Shown: positions 35,113 through 47,610 of the stretch, in pieces
Position numbering within the stretch: the first letter of the stretch is position 1
How the letters are laid out: every line of letters begins with the position of its first letter
From: Panax quinquefolius
Taxonomy: Eukaryota; Streptophyta; Magnoliopsida; Apiales; Araliaceae
Length of the DNA: 64,000 nt
Assembly (NCBI GenBank): GCA_020205615.1
Contig: CM035170.1
Coordinates: 63,229,322 to 63,293,321, forward strand
Direction: 5' to 3'
Translations under genes and position numbers: made by a program
Notes under the pieces: generated by a model
The model's input: the letters and a program-made list of their open reading frames with translations, nothing else
Told to the model about the DNA's origin: nothing
Database searches by the model: none

Positions 35113-36760
35113 ACCTCCCCTCCTTATGAAATTTCGTCCTCGAAATTGGCGTCGACGAGGACATGCTCTTTTCCTATCCAAAATCTTGGTGGTACCTCTT
35201 CATACGTTAAATCTTTCTGCTATCTCGTCTGGTTTAACTTTCGATAATGTGGTTCGGGTCGTCCACATATTTACGTAACATCGATACGTGAAAAGCGTTA
35301 TGAACACGCGTTATACTTGGCGGTAAAAGCAGTCTATAGGCCACAGTTCCTATTCGATCGAGAATCTCAAATGGACTAATAAATCAAAGGTTTGAGCTTT
35401 CTCTCATCATCGATTCTTACTTTTGGAATAACGACTTCTTGCATCTTCTTCTTCATATTCATCAACTCCAAGTTGTAGCTTGAGCGACTTTTAATTTATC
35501 GATTAAAGTCGATTCTAATCGTATATTCGTTATCTTCACGCAGATTCTTGGAATCTTTAACTCTATCTCCATCTTACGTAAGTAAATCGAAATGGGTCTT
35601 TGTTTTAACAATATCGCACTCAGAAGCGCATACGATCTTTTTTTACTCAACGCGTCGGCTACCACGTCCATTTTTTTCCGGAGGATGGTATTGAATGGTA
35701 TGGTCGTAATCTTTCAACGGCTTCGAGCCAACGTCGTTCCGCATGTTGAGTTCTTAGAAGCTCTTTCACATTCCTCGCTCCATTCAAATTTTGTATCTTT
35801 TGAGTCAATTTGAGTTAATAGAGTATCGATTCGATAAAATCCTTCCACGAATCTCCGATAGTAACCAACTAAGCTGAAAGCTACTTATTTTGATTCTTGA
35901 CTTAGGTTGCTCTCAAGCGTGACTCATATCCCAATCTTGGATAGCACGTCACAATGGCACCTATTAGTTTACCATCCATACGAATATATGGCGTCCCCTA
36001 CGGAGAGTTTGGTTTCGGTGCATTCCACAAAGGAAGTCACGGATAGAGGCTAAGGTACCAACTCACGTAGTTAGGTTTTTAACTCCACGAAGTTCAATAG
36101 GAGCCATTCGATATGAGATTTTAGAAATGGGTTTTGTCTGGGGTTCAAAGTCGATACAAAATTTAATATCACGCTCTGGGGTAGAAATTTTCGAGGAAAT
36201 ACGTCGGAAATTTACTAACAATGAAATATCATTCAAATCGATGTATTTTTGTTCAAGTCCATAACATGGGCTAAGAAAACTTGACATCCGTTTTTCAATA
36301 AGCGAATGACTTTTTATGGCTTGATATGAAAGTGTTTGACTTCAATGGTTTGGTTGCTTGAATTGAATAACATGTTGCTTAGGAATATGAAAACTAACAA
36401 CCTTACTTAAAGCAATCAATTTTGGCATGATGAGTGGTTAATCAATCAATCCCCAAGATCACATCAAAATGCAAGTATTTTTAAAGAAATAAGGTCAACG
36501 AGGTAATGTGATGGTGCCAACTTGGATCAAACAAGATTTATAAGCAGTGGATGTAACGAAAGTTTCTCTAGCGGAGTTTCAACAGATAAGTCAAAGTCTA
36601 ATTTTCTCGAGTCAAGTTTAAGCGTTGAGTATAAGCGGGAGAGATAAATGAATGGGTAGAAGGCGGTATCTAATAAGGTATAAACTTCGTAAGAATTTAT
36701 AATTAACTAACTTCGTGCTAACCGTTCGGGTTCCTTGCATTTTGACCAGTCACGAAAAGC
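35113..36760 (-). pseudogene. Pol and protease remnants of B interior 2
   Basis: Collinear with B interior 1: chromodomain-like tail (about 35140-35395), integrase linker and RNase H pieces (35400-35910), the same LTR-derived filler (about 35920-36065), then RT start and protease remnants (36063-36760). Small local differences from interior 1 cluster at CTG/CAG sites. No usable frame remains. Confidence 0.75.
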
Positions 36761-36808
36761 GCTCTTCGAGGCCGTTGACTTTGACTTTTAGGGGAATGAC
36801 CTTTGGAG

Positions 36809-37952
36809 TCACCATCCATTTGGACTTGGTTTCGCTCTGCGACAATCTCGAGCGATATGACCTTCTTTTCCACAATTATAACATACCTTGGAAGGTTGTG
36901 AGCAGTTTGGACTTATGTGTCCCTCTTCTCGCATGTCAGTAGCATCTAGCTGGGCGTCTTTCTCCTCCTCTAAAATTCGTTCTTTGGTGTTGGTGGTGCC
37001 TGACGCGTCTTCCGTCATTGTTAAATCTTCTCTTCTTGAAATTTCCACTTGAGTTATTTCTTCTATTATCTTGGCCATGATTACCACCAAAGTGGTTACC
37101 ATTTCGGCATGATAATTTCCTCCACGATGGTTATCATTGTTCGATGGACCGTAATTACCATAGAATACTACGATTATCATCGAGTTGTTGGTCATTATTC
37201 TTGATTGAGTAGACTCATTATCGCGCTCCAATAAGCGAGCCCTATTCACAACATCGAATATAAACAAAGTTTGTGAGAAATGAGGTATTGGCGTATTTTG
37301 GGTTTCAAACCTCGCGAAACATTCGCGTCATTCTCTCCTCATTATCAACCAAATGGGATGCAAATCGGACAACTCGGCAAACTTAGCTTCGTCTTTGCGA
37401 CACGTTCATATTATTTTGCTCGACTTGATGAACTCTACCTCCTTCATGTGATGAATACTTTCGGGAAAGTACTTGTCGTTGAACAATTCTTGGAACTTCT
37501 CCCAAGACATCTTGGTCTGGTGAAATTTGAGTACGCTTTATGGATTCCCACCGATAATCGCCTCTCCTCGCAACATGAAAGTGGCGAAAGGAACCTTTTG
37601 CTCCTCTGAGCATCCCAAGATATCAAATATCTTAGTGATCTGCTTTATCCACGTCTCTGTCGTAAGTGGTTCTGGCTTTCCCAAAAACTCGGCGGTCCTA
37701 ACTCCTTGAAGCGCTTAAGCGGTGACCATCAAGTGAGTTGCCGGTGTTTCCACCTGCATTTTGAACAGTAGTCTTTCTCGTTTGGTTTTGCATGAATTCT
37801 AGAAAGTTCCTAAACATACCATCGTTCGTCATCTGCTCAGTGGTGTTGTTCACAGGAGGAACATTGCCAGCCTGTTGCACGTTCTCCTCGTTGGTGAGCA
37901 AAGGTGTCTCCACGGTCTCATTTACTCCACTGTTAACATTCTCAGTCGACAT
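36809..37952 (-). pseudogene. Gag of B interior 2
   Basis: It starts at the ATG complementary to 37950-37952 with MSTENVNSGVNETVETPLL. This leader is clearly related to the MAAEN start of NA and D. The capsid region is broken by several frameshifts between 37280 and 37700. Zinc knuckles near 36850-36950: the first is damaged, the second reads [14 protein letters not shown]. Confidence 0.8.
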
Positions 37953-38126
37953 TCTTAAATACTTCCATAAAACAAGGGTTAATTTAACAAATTAACAAAT
38001 CACATAATACCCCTATATTATGACCGACCAACAAATAAGCTTAGGTAGGACACACTAGCGAAGGATTTACTCGTCTCTCCCCTCCTAGTTCTATTCCCCG
38101 ATCTCCGCCAGAGATCATATCCCTAA

Positions 38127-38138
38127 GCTCTGATAACA
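38127..38138 (-). promoter_or_regulatory. Primer-binding site of B interior 2, one mismatch
   Basis: The same TGTTATCAGAGC variant as in interior 1. The spacer and LTR start beside it look scrambled (aatgtgtggacgcc for the usual actgtgacgcc). Confidence 0.75.
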
Positions 38139-38139
38139 A

Positions 38140-40909
38140 TGTGTGGACGCCCCAAAATAGGTCCAATCCAACCAACCTATTCTGAGAGTTGCCAAATACA
38201 TGGTACGAAACAACTACAACTTCATTAATACAATTGTCGTGCAAAATACGACAACACATAAACTGTGAGTTTAAATACAAATATTGTCTTCTAGACAATA
38301 TCCACACTCAAATAAGTCCTCATTACAATTATTGATACACTATTTTACAAAATAGTGAGGACTACTAAAACAACTGTCTTGAACCATCACTCCACACCCC
38401 GACTAGTTCCATTTATATTCTCGTCTCACGAGAAGAAAAATGGAACAAAAAGGAAAAGGGTGAGCTCAACTAGCCCGATAAAAGAATATTATGACTAAGA
38501 TAACATAGAACAAATTATACTTAGTCTTCAACGAGGAAAAATCGATAGAATACAATAGACAACAAGTTTTAGATCAATAAGCTGCGGTGAAACAACAATT
38601 CATTAGAAGAGTTAAGTAGAGAATGAAATCTACTATCATCTATGAATTAAAAAGTCCATCATCGATATTTTATCCCTGTAACATCAATCAATATACATCA
38701 TAAATCAAATATTCATCTTTGCACTCTGAGCCAAAGATATTCATCGATTGGTCATGTTCATCTAAACACTTGTTCATCTGTTCATCTTTACACTACTGGG
38801 CCAAAGATATTCATCATAAAATCATTCATCTTTGCACTACGGCCAAAGATATTCAGATTATATCATCATTTAGGGGTGAGGATGATGAAAAATATTTTAA
38901 AGAAAACGAATCCAGTGAAACAAAAGAATAAATATTAAGGATTCGTATTTTAAACAATCAAAGTTCAAAAATACTTTAAATAACAAGAGTGGAGTAAAAT
39001 TCAAGAATGATCAAAACATAGATCCAATCAAAGATAGAAATCATAACAGACGATCTTGGACACAGAAAAGAAATTTTTTTTTTGTGAATAGTGTCGTATT
39101 CGTGAATAGTACTGTATACATGAATAATGCCGTATACGTGAATAGTGACTCCGACACTAAAAGATAGAAATTTCACAAAAAAAATTATCATGCTTCGTGA
39201 ATAGTATTCGTGAATAGTAACTCGTGAATAGTAACTCATGAATAGTAACCCATGAATAGTAACCCCGACATGAAAAAGTTCCAAATTTGATAAAAAGTTT
39301 CAACCAATATTTGGCATAATGATATTGAAGAAATAATATCATTTTAAAATAAAATAATATCCCTTACCTCGAAAAAGAATAGTACCATTTGGAATCTTTG
39401 GATATAGTCTTTGAAAGAACTTGCCTTAGTATAGCAATACTCAAAGTACTAAAATACTCATAAGAATACGCTCGATATTATAGAGAGAGAAAGAGAGAGA
39501 AAACTTTAGTTTCTGGTGTGATTTTCAATTCTAACCTAAGCACCCTATTTATAGAAAAATGCTTAGAACACTAAAGCAGAAAATTTAATAAAATATTATT
39601 ATATTTACAAAATTTTCACGCCCATCTTTGAAATCTGATTTCAGCCCATTTGTAACACATGTGAGACCCACTTAACTTGTAAAAAACGTTTTTGTTAATA
39701 TAATAATTTAAAACTTTCAAAAATAGATTATTCTGGAACTTCAGAACTTTAATAATTCATAATAAATAGCCCTTCTATCAGAAAATTCGAATCTCGCGTA
39801 TTTTTATAGGAAATTCAATTCTCTACAACTTTGCAGAAGAAAGTTTTTCCAAATTCCAAACAAAAATTGGCCATTGAAATCCATAGCAGACGATTTTACA
39901 TTTATAATCAAATTTCGGTCAAAAAATGGGTCCACCAACATGTTTAACATGTTTTAAACAAATTTTGCAACAAAAATACTCTTCCTCCTCATATACTCAT
40001 ATATCCCACATTCATTGTAAAAATATCACCATTATTATATTATAATAATATAATAAAATATTATTTTATCGAGAAAAGATAAAATATCAATTTTTAACAA
40101 TTGTCACTTTAAAAATTTTCTCCATCTATATCCACATAAAATCAATATTTTCCTCATTATATAAATCAATAATTAATTATTCACAAATAATATTACGAGA
40201 ATCACAAGATCTTGCAACCAGCGGTAGTTCAGGGAGAAGGGGGCTTTCAATAAAATTTCTCCTTCTTCAAGTGCGCAATTAGGTGACCAAACCTCTCCTA
40301 AGACGAACTTTCTAGACATTGCCAATAATGTTTTCTAATAATATTATTCAGATAATATGAATTATTGCTTTGATAATGAAAAATTTTGTGTAAGTGACAA
40401 TTATTGAAACAATAATAATATAAAAAATCAACGTAGCAATTATTGAATCAATAAAATAAAATCTTGAGCGATAATTCTTTGTGTAATAATTATTGAGTAG
40501 TGCCTTCTTACGTAAGAATCAATAATTGGTGCAATCTGAGTGTGTTCTTGTGCAACAACGCGTATTCTTGTGTTTTAACCAACGGGTATTCCAACAAAGA
40601 TTAATGGTAACAACGCACATGTTATTTATAAACAACTTATACTTGTCGTTTTCTTCATCCAATCGTTTTCCGTTATGGGCCCACAAAAGGCGTGATCGTC
40701 GTATTTGAATATTCCCGAAGCGGTAAGAATATTTTCACGACCAAACGAATATTCTCCGACAACAATGAGTATTTTATAACCACCTGCTTATTTTAAAATA
40801 TTTGCGCATTTTACCCACAACTAACCACATTAATCAAATCAACCCTTACTATTTCAAAATAATAAATAGAGGAATTAAATTTCATTTATTTATAATTTGG
40901 GGTCTTACA
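38140..40909 (-). repeat. LTR B3 (2.77 kb)
   Basis: It begins near 38140 in a slightly scrambled TGTGTGGACGCCCC and ends GGGGTCTTACA at 40909, next to the GTAGT duplication. It matches B1 and B2 throughout. TATA motif at 39545-39554; 39-bp units about 38713-38855; gaatagt array about 39080-39265. Confidence 0.9.
39545..39554 (-). promoter_or_regulatory. TATA box of LTR B3
   Basis: CTATAAATAG on the minus strand in the B-type promoter block. Confidence 0.55.
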
Positions 40910-42845
40910 GTAGTACTCGTGGATATACTCAGCAAGTGGATGTGTACAACCCTGTCTTATAATGACACGAGGTTGTATGTCATTAGACATCTTGTATGAT
41001 AGTGGCAAAACACCCTTCCAACGTTGGGTTCGCCTCACCCTATTTGATTCACCAAATATATCTACTAAATGATGACCACCATTCTATTCCCCTGTTACCC
41101 CCGCTTCACCCAGCTACACTCTTATTACCTGAAAGGAATTGTGAAGCAAAAGGGTGAGCACAACTAGCTCAGTAAAGAATATCATGACTAAAGATAATTA
41201 AATTCTCAATAGCCTTCATCAATAATAAATCAGAGATTTAGAACATATGGTAGATGATAAAACTTTTCAACCATAGTTGCAGCGAAACGAGCAATCCATT
41301 TGAAGAGTCAAATAGACTATAAAGTCTATTATCTTCTCCATGTTAAAAATCCACCAACAATGTTTTATCCCTATAACATCAATCAATAATTCTGGTCCAC
41401 AATCATATGAATAACTCATAATCATAATTGTAGTTCTAAATTCCTCTTCTCATCTAGGACGAAGATAATTTTCATCGCCTATCTTTACCTGAAACATCAA
41501 AGATCATGGTTACACCAAATCACATTTCCTGTTCATAATCATACTAATAACTTCATCTTTGCACTACGACCAAAGATATTCGTCAACAGTTCATCTTTGC
41601 ATTACTGGCCAAAGATATTCAACAACAGGTCATCTTTGCACTACGGGCTAAAGATATTCATCAACAATTCATCTTTGCACTACAGGCCAAAGATATTCCT
41701 CAACAGTTCATATTTGCACTACAGGCCAAATATATTAATATCTCAAAGAAATATATAATCATTTCAGAATTTATATAAACAATAATTATAACCATGTTGA
41801 TCATTTCACCTTTGTATTTAAGCTAAAGATATTCAATTATAAATTCAATGGTCATGATCATACCAGTCAACAATTCAACTTTGCACTACTGGCCAAAGAG
41901 AACCCATAGTTTTGTCATGAATAGTAACTCGTGAATAGTAATCCATGAATAGTAACTTCGTGAATAGTAACTCATGAATAGTAACTTCGTGAATAGTAAC
42001 TCATTAATAGTAACTCATGAAGAATAACTCATGAATAGTAACTCTTGAATAGTAACTCTTGAATAGTAACTCATGAATAGTGTCGTATATGTGAATAGTA
42101 CTCTATAACGTGAATAATGCCGTATACGTGAATAGTAATCCTGACACAAAATGGTAGAACTTCCACAATAAAATCCATACCAATATTTTGGTATAATGAT
42201 ATTGAAAGAATAACATCATTACGAAAAAAATATCCCTTACAATCCCTTAAAATCCTTTATTATCCCTTACTATCCCTTACCTCAAAAAAAGACTTACATT
42301 TGAATATCGAGGATATGACATTTCAAGGAAACTTGTAATCGATGAATAGCAACTCACCAAGTATCTAAATACTCACAAAATACACTCGATAATCTAGAGA
42401 CAAAAAGAGAGAAAACTTATGAATTCTGGTGTGATTTTCAATTCTAACTTAGCCCTCTATTTATAGGAAAATGTTAGCACGCCGAAGCAAACTTGACCTG
42501 CTACCTGATGGATTTACCTACTACAATTCCATCCACCAAAAATCAGCCATCTTCCCCAACAACCAAAAGTGGGGGCCCCATTTCTAGAATTTTCCACCAA
42601 AATCATTTATAAACCTAATTTTGAATCAGTCACCTCTTAAAATTCATAACAAATCATTCGTTCATTTTAATAGGTTCAAAATTTGTGAACATATACTCAA
42701 CTTATATATGTATAATATATCCAAAATCCCAACGATTCAGCGGTCCACGATTAAAATTATAACTCACACAATAAAGCTGTAAGAACACTGATTTGATCTT
42801 TTAATACCTCCAATCCGACAAAATACTGATAAAATACCTCAACAT
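40910..42845 (-). repeat. LTR Z, second part (X type), truncated
   Basis: It resumes with GTAGTactcg, completing the antisense segment cut at 26454. It contains 39-bp units (41548-41905), a long gaatagt array (41920-42150), donor-like ttacct near 42276 and a TATA motif at 42467-42476. It stops at aaaatacctcaacat (42845), about 1 kb before a normal LTR end, where it is fused to another LTR copy. Confidence 0.85.
42467..42476 (-). promoter_or_regulatory. TATA box of LTR Z
   Basis: CTATAAATAG on the minus strand in the conserved promoter block. Confidence 0.55.
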
Positions 42846-43306
42846 ATTCCTCAACAGTTCATATTTGCACTACAGGCCAAATATATTCATCAACAGTTCA
42901 TATTTGTACTACAGGCCAAATATATTAATATCTCAAAGAAATATATAATCATTTCAGAATTTATATAAACAATAATTATAACCATGTTGATCATTTCACC
43001 TTTGCACTTAAGCTAAAGATATTCAATTATAAATTCAATGGTCATGATCATACCAGTCAACAATTCAACTTTGCACTACTGGCCAAAGAGAATCCATAGT
43101 CACGATCATAACAATAATCTACCCATCTTTACACTCAAGTCAAAGAGAATTTCAATCACTAGAGTTATAAAAATGTTATATATGATAATAAAAACAATAT
43201 AATCAACATATAGATTTAATCTCAAGAGTAAGATTCATAAATCAACGATAATTTGGTCAGAAAAAGAAACCAATTTTGTCGTGAATAGTAACTCGTGAAT
43301 AGTAAC
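42846..43306 (-). repeat. LTR Y4, left fragment
   Basis: The sequence from attcctcaacagttcat repeats 41696 onward, so it is a second LTR copy fused to Z inside the 39-bp array. It ends in the gaatagtaac array where the Athila-like complex begins. The matching right part starts at 57012. Confidence 0.75.
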
Positions 43307-43918
43307 TGTTGATCGATTTCACAATCAATGAATACGTGCAAGTATACATGGTCAACAAGTAATAAAGTGATAAATTAGAGTGTCGATCCCTCAGAGAATT
43401 CCAATTAATAAACTCCAACTACTAGTACTGTATCAATCCAATTTTATTTAAACAACCAAAACTTGTGATTATTACAACTAAGAAAACTAATTTTGAATAA
43501 GACAAAAAAATTATGCTAAAAGAAAACAAAGAACAAATTAAGAATTATTTGAATGCAGATGAATGATAATTAAGACTCCAATTTCCCCAATTATGATTAC
43601 TAAATCAATTATCCAATTATCCCAATTAGTATGTCTACTGAATTATTAACAGGAATTCTTAAATGCCAAAAGTCCTCTCTCAAGTGATCAATTGCCTTCT
43701 ATTTAACCCAGATTAATTTTGCAATATCTCTATGCATAACAATTGAATTAAACTCGTTACAATCCCAATTCCTTATGTGTTACATGCGGCAAATAGATAT
43801 TCTCATTCTATTCACAAACCTAATTATTCACTATGCAAATAACTAAGTCACATGTCACCCTGCCCAGTTCTAACTCTAGAATTCCTCTCTCGATTCCTTC
43901 TAGAGTAACACGGTAATT
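43307..43918 (-). repeat. Truncated Athila-like LTR (copy a)
   Basis: The first 610 bp match 45112 onward up to taacacggtaatt, then the sequence jumps into gag (ccgcagcttgg). The junction shares only the bases tt with both parents, which suggests an end-joining deletion of roughly 9-10 kb. Confidence 0.85.
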
Positions 43919-45087
43919 CCGCAGCTTGGTTATTACTCCATGAGAACCCAGGATGATTTCTCCACCCTGGATTATATGTATTTTGATTTGGATAAGGCTG
44001 AGTAGACCGACTATAACTCCCCACATATTGTGCTGTCTCAGCATTTATGGCACATTGATCCGTAGTATGGCCCCCAACACATATTTCACAAACCATAGCT
44101 ACCTGCTGAGTGGATTGTAGACGCAGTAATTCTATCTACTTAGCCATTGCGGTCACTTGTACTTGTAAGGATGTTATCGCATCCACATCATACTTTTTCG
44201 CTGTTTTTGGAGGATTAGACCTAGTCATGGGCCACTGATAGTTATTGGTGGCCATCGTTTCTAACAACTGATATGCCTCGTCTAAATTTTTAGACATAAT
44301 CGCTCCTCCTGCTGTTGCGTCAATACTTGCCCTCGTAGATGCTTGTAAACCATCACAAAATATCCCCAATTGCATCCACTGTGGAATTCCATGGTGTGGG
44401 CACTTGCGGAGCATTTTCTTAAACCTTTCCCACGCCTTATACAACGATTCAGAATCAAACTGTGCGAAGGTATGAATGTCATTCCGTAGTTTTGCTGACT
44501 TTGCTGGTGGGAAAAACTTAGCTAGAAATTTTTGAGCTAAGTCGTCCCAAGTGCGGATTGAGTCAGGAGGCTGAGAGTAAATGGGAACATTCTCAGCCTT
44601 GTAGCATCTTCCGACACATTGTTGAATTTGAAGGTGTCGCATACTTCCAAGAAACTCAAGATATGCTCATTCGGATCATCTAACGAACTACCCCCAAACT
44701 GACATTGATTCTCAAGCATCCGAATGGTTCTTTGGTTTAATCTCAAAAGTGTTGGCATTGATTGCTTGGCCTCCTAATGCTCGATTGATATCCGTGACAT
44801 TCAGCATAACATAGTCCCGAAGTGGTTTCGATCGTTCCTCGCCATGTTCTTTGGAATTTCTTGTTCCTCCGATCTTTCTTCCTCGGGTGATACCGCATTA
44901 GTCGATTGCCCTTTCCGGAACTTCCTTTCAATCTCGCCCTCAGATAAGGAAAAAGTTCCTTCTTGCCCTTGATCTAGTGTGCATACACTTGCAAAGAATT
45001 CCTGCGAAAACAAGAAGGAAAATAAGTAACGTTTAAATTAAGACCGAATTGATTATAACTAATATGGAATTAATATTAACAAAGAAG
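43919..45087 (-). pseudogene. Gag fragment of the deleted Athila-like copy
   Basis: A near-duplicate of 54513-55716. It contains a CCHC-like knuckle (CEICVGGHTTDQC), the capsid stretch DSIRTWDDLAQKFLAKFFPP and CPHHGIPQWMQLGIFCDGLQ. Unlike the full element it has an intact glutamine codon before WMQ. It lacks about 28 bp near 44577 that the other copy has (the DKARSWLY-coding part), so the frame shifts there. Everything after the knuckle region (protease, pol) is deleted. Confidence 0.85.
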
Positions 45088-45105
45088 TCCCCGGCAGCGG
45101 CGCCA
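45088..45105 (-). promoter_or_regulatory. Primer-binding site, tRNA-Asp type
   Basis: The minus strand reads TGGCGCCGCTGCCGGGGA, six bases from the LTR. This is the usual tRNA-Asp-complementary site of Athila/Tat elements. The partner at about 55716-55734 is unreadable (tcccctacagaatagcgta). Confidence 0.8.
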
Positions 45106-45111
45106 AAAACT

Positions 45112-46390
45112 TGTTGATCGATTTCACAATCAATGAATACATGCAAGTATACACGGTCAACAAGTAATAAAGTGATAAATTAGAGTGTCGATCCCTCAGA
45201 GAATTCCAATTAATAAACTTCAACTACTAGTACTGTATCAATCCAATTTTATTTATACAACCAAAACTTGTGATTATTAAAACTAAGAAAACTAATTTTG
45301 AATAAGACAAAAAAATTATGCTAAAAGAAAACAAAGAACAAATTAAGAATTATTTGAATGAAGATGAACGATAATTAAGACTCCAATTTCCCCAATTATG
45401 ATTGCTAAATCAATTATCCAACTATCCCAATTATTATGTCTACTGAATTGTTAATTGGAATTCTCAAATGCCAAAAGCCCTCTCTCGAGTGATCAATTGC
45501 CTTCTATTTAACCCAGATTAATTTTGCTACATCTCTATACAAAACAATTGAATTAAACTCACATAATCCCAATTCCTTATGTGTTATATGCAAGAAATAG
45601 ATATTCTCATTCTATTCGTAAACCTAATTATTCACTATGCAAATAACTAAGTCACATGTCACCTCGCTTCAGCTTCTAACTCTAGAATTCCTCTCTCGAT
45701 TCCTTCTAGAGTAACACGGTAATTATTAGTCGATAATTAATCAATCAAAGATTACAATAAAAGATGAACAATTCACTTCAACATAAATAATTGGAATAAA
45801 TTAAATAATCAATCCATAACCATAAAAGGTTCCATTGGAATCTTAATAAAAGGAATTAGTTCATTTATGTAATTAAAACCACAAATAATTGATAAATCAT
45901 CCTTAATGAGTTACACAATTTTAAAAGAATAAAGAAGAAGAAGAACTCTAAGCTGTAAGCCTTCAGATCTGCTCTTGCTCCTTGATCAATCTCCAATTGT
46001 GGAGAATCGAGTCCCAATTCAATAAAAAGAAATCTTATATACTCCCCTTCTTGATCCACAATCCAATTGCCCATCAACCTCCTCAAATAACCACCTCCAT
46101 ATTATTTTAATGCAAAGTCAAGGTCACTAACGCGGCGTCCATTGACAAAGAAGTGAGCCTTTAGCACCTTAACGCTATTATTAGCCCATGAGGTAAAGCA
46201 CCCGCCACCGCATGCAAAAAAAGACTTTGACAATCCTTCCATTTCTAGCCCAAATGCTTCCAAACGTTCCAACAGCGCACAATCCTGCCACAACATAACT
46301 TGAACAAGTAAAATGACTCTAAAATGCTTTGGACGCACAACAAATTAAGGTCAAACATAACCAATTCTTGGGTATATCACCCAATCATCA
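45112..46390 (-). repeat. Athila-like 3' LTR (copy b, 1.28 kb)
   Basis: It runs TGTTGATCG to CAATCATCA on the + strand. It is followed by aataccccaaaac, the complement of a purine-rich GTTTTGGGGTATT that would serve as polypurine tract. It contains no gene of its own. Confidence 0.88.
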
Positions 46391-46849
46391 AATACCCCAA
46401 AACTTAAAACGTTGTGTGTCCTTAAGCAACAAAACACAACCAACACGAATAACTAAACACAATGCAAATGCAATCGAACCAAATGACCTTAATTCCAGCA
46501 ATTCAATAGTTGACGAATATTCATAGGCCTCAGAAAAATCACAAAAACTTGCTAATACCTCATGATAAAGCAGATCAATAATATCCCGACAATCAATCAA
46601 TCAAAATCTGTTATTACTGATATTGTGAGTGTGTGTTCAATAACCATGCTAACCAATGACAAGCAAAAATCTGAAAGATAATAAAGTTCATATCAAGCTT
46701 CATACAGTTCAACTCAAGAACACATCAAATAAACTAGATTCAACTGAAATTACACAATCACCACAATTCAGGGGTCAACATGAAATACTTATGCTATTAG
46801 CAAAAAAAAAAAATTTAGACGGGGGCATTATGCACTTTTCCCGCTTTAT

Positions 46850-46876
46850 TATATATATATATATATATATATATAT
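46850..46876. repeat. (AT)n microsatellite
   Basis: About 13 uninterrupted AT units in the Athila-like 3' region. Confidence 0.95.
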
Positions 46877-47060
46877 TTTAAACCATAACTATGCATTGTC
46901 TTATTCCCTTAGGCTTTTCAATGCTACCTTAACGAGCTTTCGACCAACGACTCCCAAGCCATTAAGACCTTAGAGGCGCTAGGTGTAGAGACAATCCCCA
47001 AGCCACTTACTCAAGTAACAAAGGCCACAAAACTAGACAAGTCGCCTTACAGTGTTTATT

Positions 47061-47062
<2 letters not shown>

Positions 47063-47113
<51 letters not shown>
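47063..47113. repeat. (AT)n microsatellite
   Basis: About 25 uninterrupted AT units. Confidence 0.95.
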
Positions 47114-47116
<3 letters not shown>

Positions 47117-47610
47117 ATAGCTTATATACTTCATATATTTTTCCCCCAAACTCGAGTTCATGCCTAAATTAAGTCTTCACTAACTACTTAAATTGCTCTT
47201 TCATTTTACTAGCATTCATCCTGCAGAACTCCATTATCTATCCATTTTAACTATCATAGCTAACATGGTCATTTTTCAAATTGTGCTATCCTTATAACAT
47301 CAGTGTCAAATAGATAGAGATTCAAATCATGTCAAAACATCATATCACTGGCTCAACAATCCTTACTAGACTTGTTCATGCAATTTTAAGTTCATCATTG
47401 GCCTTCAAATATACTCACTATCAAAAGCTAGAATTAACATGCAATCCTAAATGCAATATTGCTAAAAATTAAAAACATCCACAAACTATTAACAATCAAA
47501 GTTTACTTGCAAATAAAAATTAAACTAAACAACTACCTCCAAACTTATCTAGAACAATGTCCTCATGCGAAAGATAAAACAAAATAAAATAGAGGACTTC
47601 CCTGATGAGC

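Larger units (their letters stand above)
26455..40909 (-). mobile_element. Block B: three LTRs and two interiors inserted as one unit, GTAGT target duplication
   Basis: Order on the + strand: LTR (26455-29319), interior (29320-32332), LTR (32333-35112), interior (35113-38139), LTR (38140-40909). GTAGT lies at 26450-26454 and 40910-40914, and LTR Z continues smoothly across. A single insertion followed by unequal exchange between its LTRs, or insertion of an already tandem molecule, gives this structure. Both interiors carry the same large pol deletions and the same filler, so they are duplicates. Confidence 0.93.
46391..47610. other. Non-coding 3' region of the Athila-like element
   Basis: It begins with the polypurine tract (46391-46404). 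No convincing open frame is present. It has AT microsatellites at about 46850-46876 and 47063-47113 and otherwise AT-rich sequence. In some Athila elements an env-like ORF lies here; I see no membrane-spanning protein. Confidence 0.65.

Noticed and set aside
46391..47610. Env-like ORF in the Athila 3' region
   Set aside because: No open frame with a signal peptide or membrane segment is visible; the post-pol ORF present is the accessory transposon-domain type.
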